Source: an uncultured Clostridia bacterium
GTDB taxonomy: Bacteria; Bacillota; Clostridia; Oscillospirales; Ruminococcaceae
Length of the DNA stretch: 13,482 bases
Assembly: GCA_947631585.1 (NCBI GenBank)
Contig: CANRLY010000034.1
Coordinates: 1 to 13,482, forward strand
Reading direction: 5' to 3'
Under the pieces are notes generated by a model. It was not told the origin of the DNA. It ran no database searches and saw only the letters and a program-made list of their open reading frames with translations. This document shows, piece after piece, positions 12,941 to 13,482 of the stretch (positions are counted from its first letter, which is position 1; the number at the start of each line of letters is the position of its first letter). The position numbers and the translations under genes were made by a program.

Positions 12941-13482
12941 ATGTCTCAGATCGTTGCAAGCATACCGCTTGCCGTACACGAAAACCTGATGATACAAAAA
13001 AGGAGGATACAACACGGCGAAAGCAAGACCCGCCTGAGCTTGGTAACAGGCACTCACGGCGACGAGTTGGAGGGGCAGTATCTTGCCTATATGGTCGGAA
13101 GTTTCATAGAGTCGCATATCGAACAGTTTGACGGCATACTGGATATTTACCCTGCGCTGAATCCTATGGGGATAGATTCTATCACGCGCGGCATACCTAT
13201 GTTCGACCTGGATATGAACCGTGTCTTTCCCGGCGCAAAGGACGGCACGATGGTGGAGGTCATATGTTCTTCCATCGTGGACGACCTGAACGGTTCTGAT
13301 GTTTGTATCGACGTTCATTCCAGCAATATTTTTCTTAAAGAAATACCGCAGATACGCGTGAGCGTGCCTACTGCCGAAACGCTTATGCCGTATGCAAAAA
13401 TGCTCAACGTTGACTTTGTGTGGGTGCATGAGTCGGCGACCGTGCTTGAATCTACCCTCGCGCATACCTTAAACAGCAGAGG
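12941..13482 (+). CDS. AstE/AspA-like M14 zinc carboxypeptidase (3' truncated by window)
   Basis: The frame is open to the right edge (180 codons seen) and encodes the N-terminal part of an M14-family metallohydrolase of the succinylglutamate desuccinylase/aspartoacylase group. The zinc ligands are visible: His39 and Glu42 in GTHGDELEG, and His126 in IDVHSSN. The Asn-Arg pair in DLDMNRVFPG (93-94) is the usual substrate-carboxylate site. Family members remove an acyl or amino-acid group at an amide bond near a free carboxylate. In this operon it could trim or hydrolyse the product of the ATP-grasp ligase (inference). The catalytic Glu and C terminus are beyond the window. The gene begins 14 bp after the transglutaminase stop. 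ATG at 12941 is 10 nt after AAAGG; an in-frame ATG at 12935 is possible but only 4 nt after it. Confidence 0.87.
   Translation, partial: MSQIVASIPLAVHENLMIQKRRIQHGESKTRLSLVTGTHGDELEGQYLAYMVGSFIESHIEQFDGILDIYPALNPMGIDSITRGIPMFDLDMNRVFPGAKDGTMVEVICSSIVDDLNGSDVCIDVHSSNIFLKEIPQIRVSVPTAETLMPYAKMLNVDFVWVHESATVLESTLAHTLNSR

Noticed and set aside
12815..13465. 216-residue minus-strand frame opposite the transglutaminase and M14 genes
   Set aside because: Both plus-strand genes have catalytic motifs here; the antisense frame is His/Arg-rich shadow sequence without start signals.
1..13482. Mobile elements, CRISPR arrays, tRNA and rRNA genes
   Set aside because: I looked for direct repeats with regular spacers, transposase motifs, terminal inverted repeats and cloverleaf sequences on both strands and found none that I could support.

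Overview
The window looks like chromosomal DNA from an anaerobic Firmicute of the class Clostridia, most likely a Ruminococcus-like gut or rumen member of the Oscillospiraceae. This is inferred from a GH51 arabinofuranosidase for plant hemicellulose, a DUF6171 protein, a CmpB-type (PF06541) membrane protein, frequent ATA codons, strong AGGAGG-type ribosome sites and sigma-A-like promoters with extended -10 elements. I see no phage, insertion sequence, tRNA, rRNA or CRISPR, and the genes look vertically inherited.

Layout. (1) 1-1200, + strand: the C-terminal part of a GH51 alpha-L-arabinofuranosidase cut by the window edge, then a small Cys-rich DUF6171 protein one base downstream, then a terminator. 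(2) 1240-1590, - strand: a 57-residue glycine-rich hydrophobic protein with its own promoter and terminator. (3) 1630-2600, + strand: pyridoxamine/pyridoxal kinase, converging through a shared bidirectional terminator on (4) a - strand PHP-family histidinol-phosphatase (2609-3469). (5) 3550-6026, + strand: an ACT-domain protein, a PFL/UPF0210 protein and a PF06541 membrane protein, apparently one transcription unit. (6) 6107-7151, + strand: a lipoprotein with a long acidic Ser/Asp/Glu linker, converging on (7) a - strand 2H-phosphoesterase-like protein. (8) 7671-9898, - strand: a 449-residue protein of unknown function with two C-terminal membrane helices, and upstream of it an ABC ATPase with no permease in view; each has its own promoter.

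(9) 10013-13482, + strand, is the most interesting region. A promoter with perfect consensus boxes is followed within about 15 nt of the predicted start by an intrinsic terminator. Beyond this lies a tight operon encoding a circularly permuted ATP-grasp enzyme, a short alpha-E protein, a transglutaminase-like Cys protease-fold protein and an AstE/AspA-like M14 zinc carboxypeptidase cut by the window end. Genes one to three overlap. Comparable ATP-grasp/alpha-E/transglutaminase clusters have been predicted by comparative genomics to make and process amide-linked, peptide-like compounds. As far as I know the product is unestablished, and the promoter-proximal terminator suggests that expression is controlled by antitermination.

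Almost every transcription unit has a recognisable promoter. Eight of nine share a -35 box, a 17-18 bp spacer and a TG dinucleotide one base upstream of the -10.
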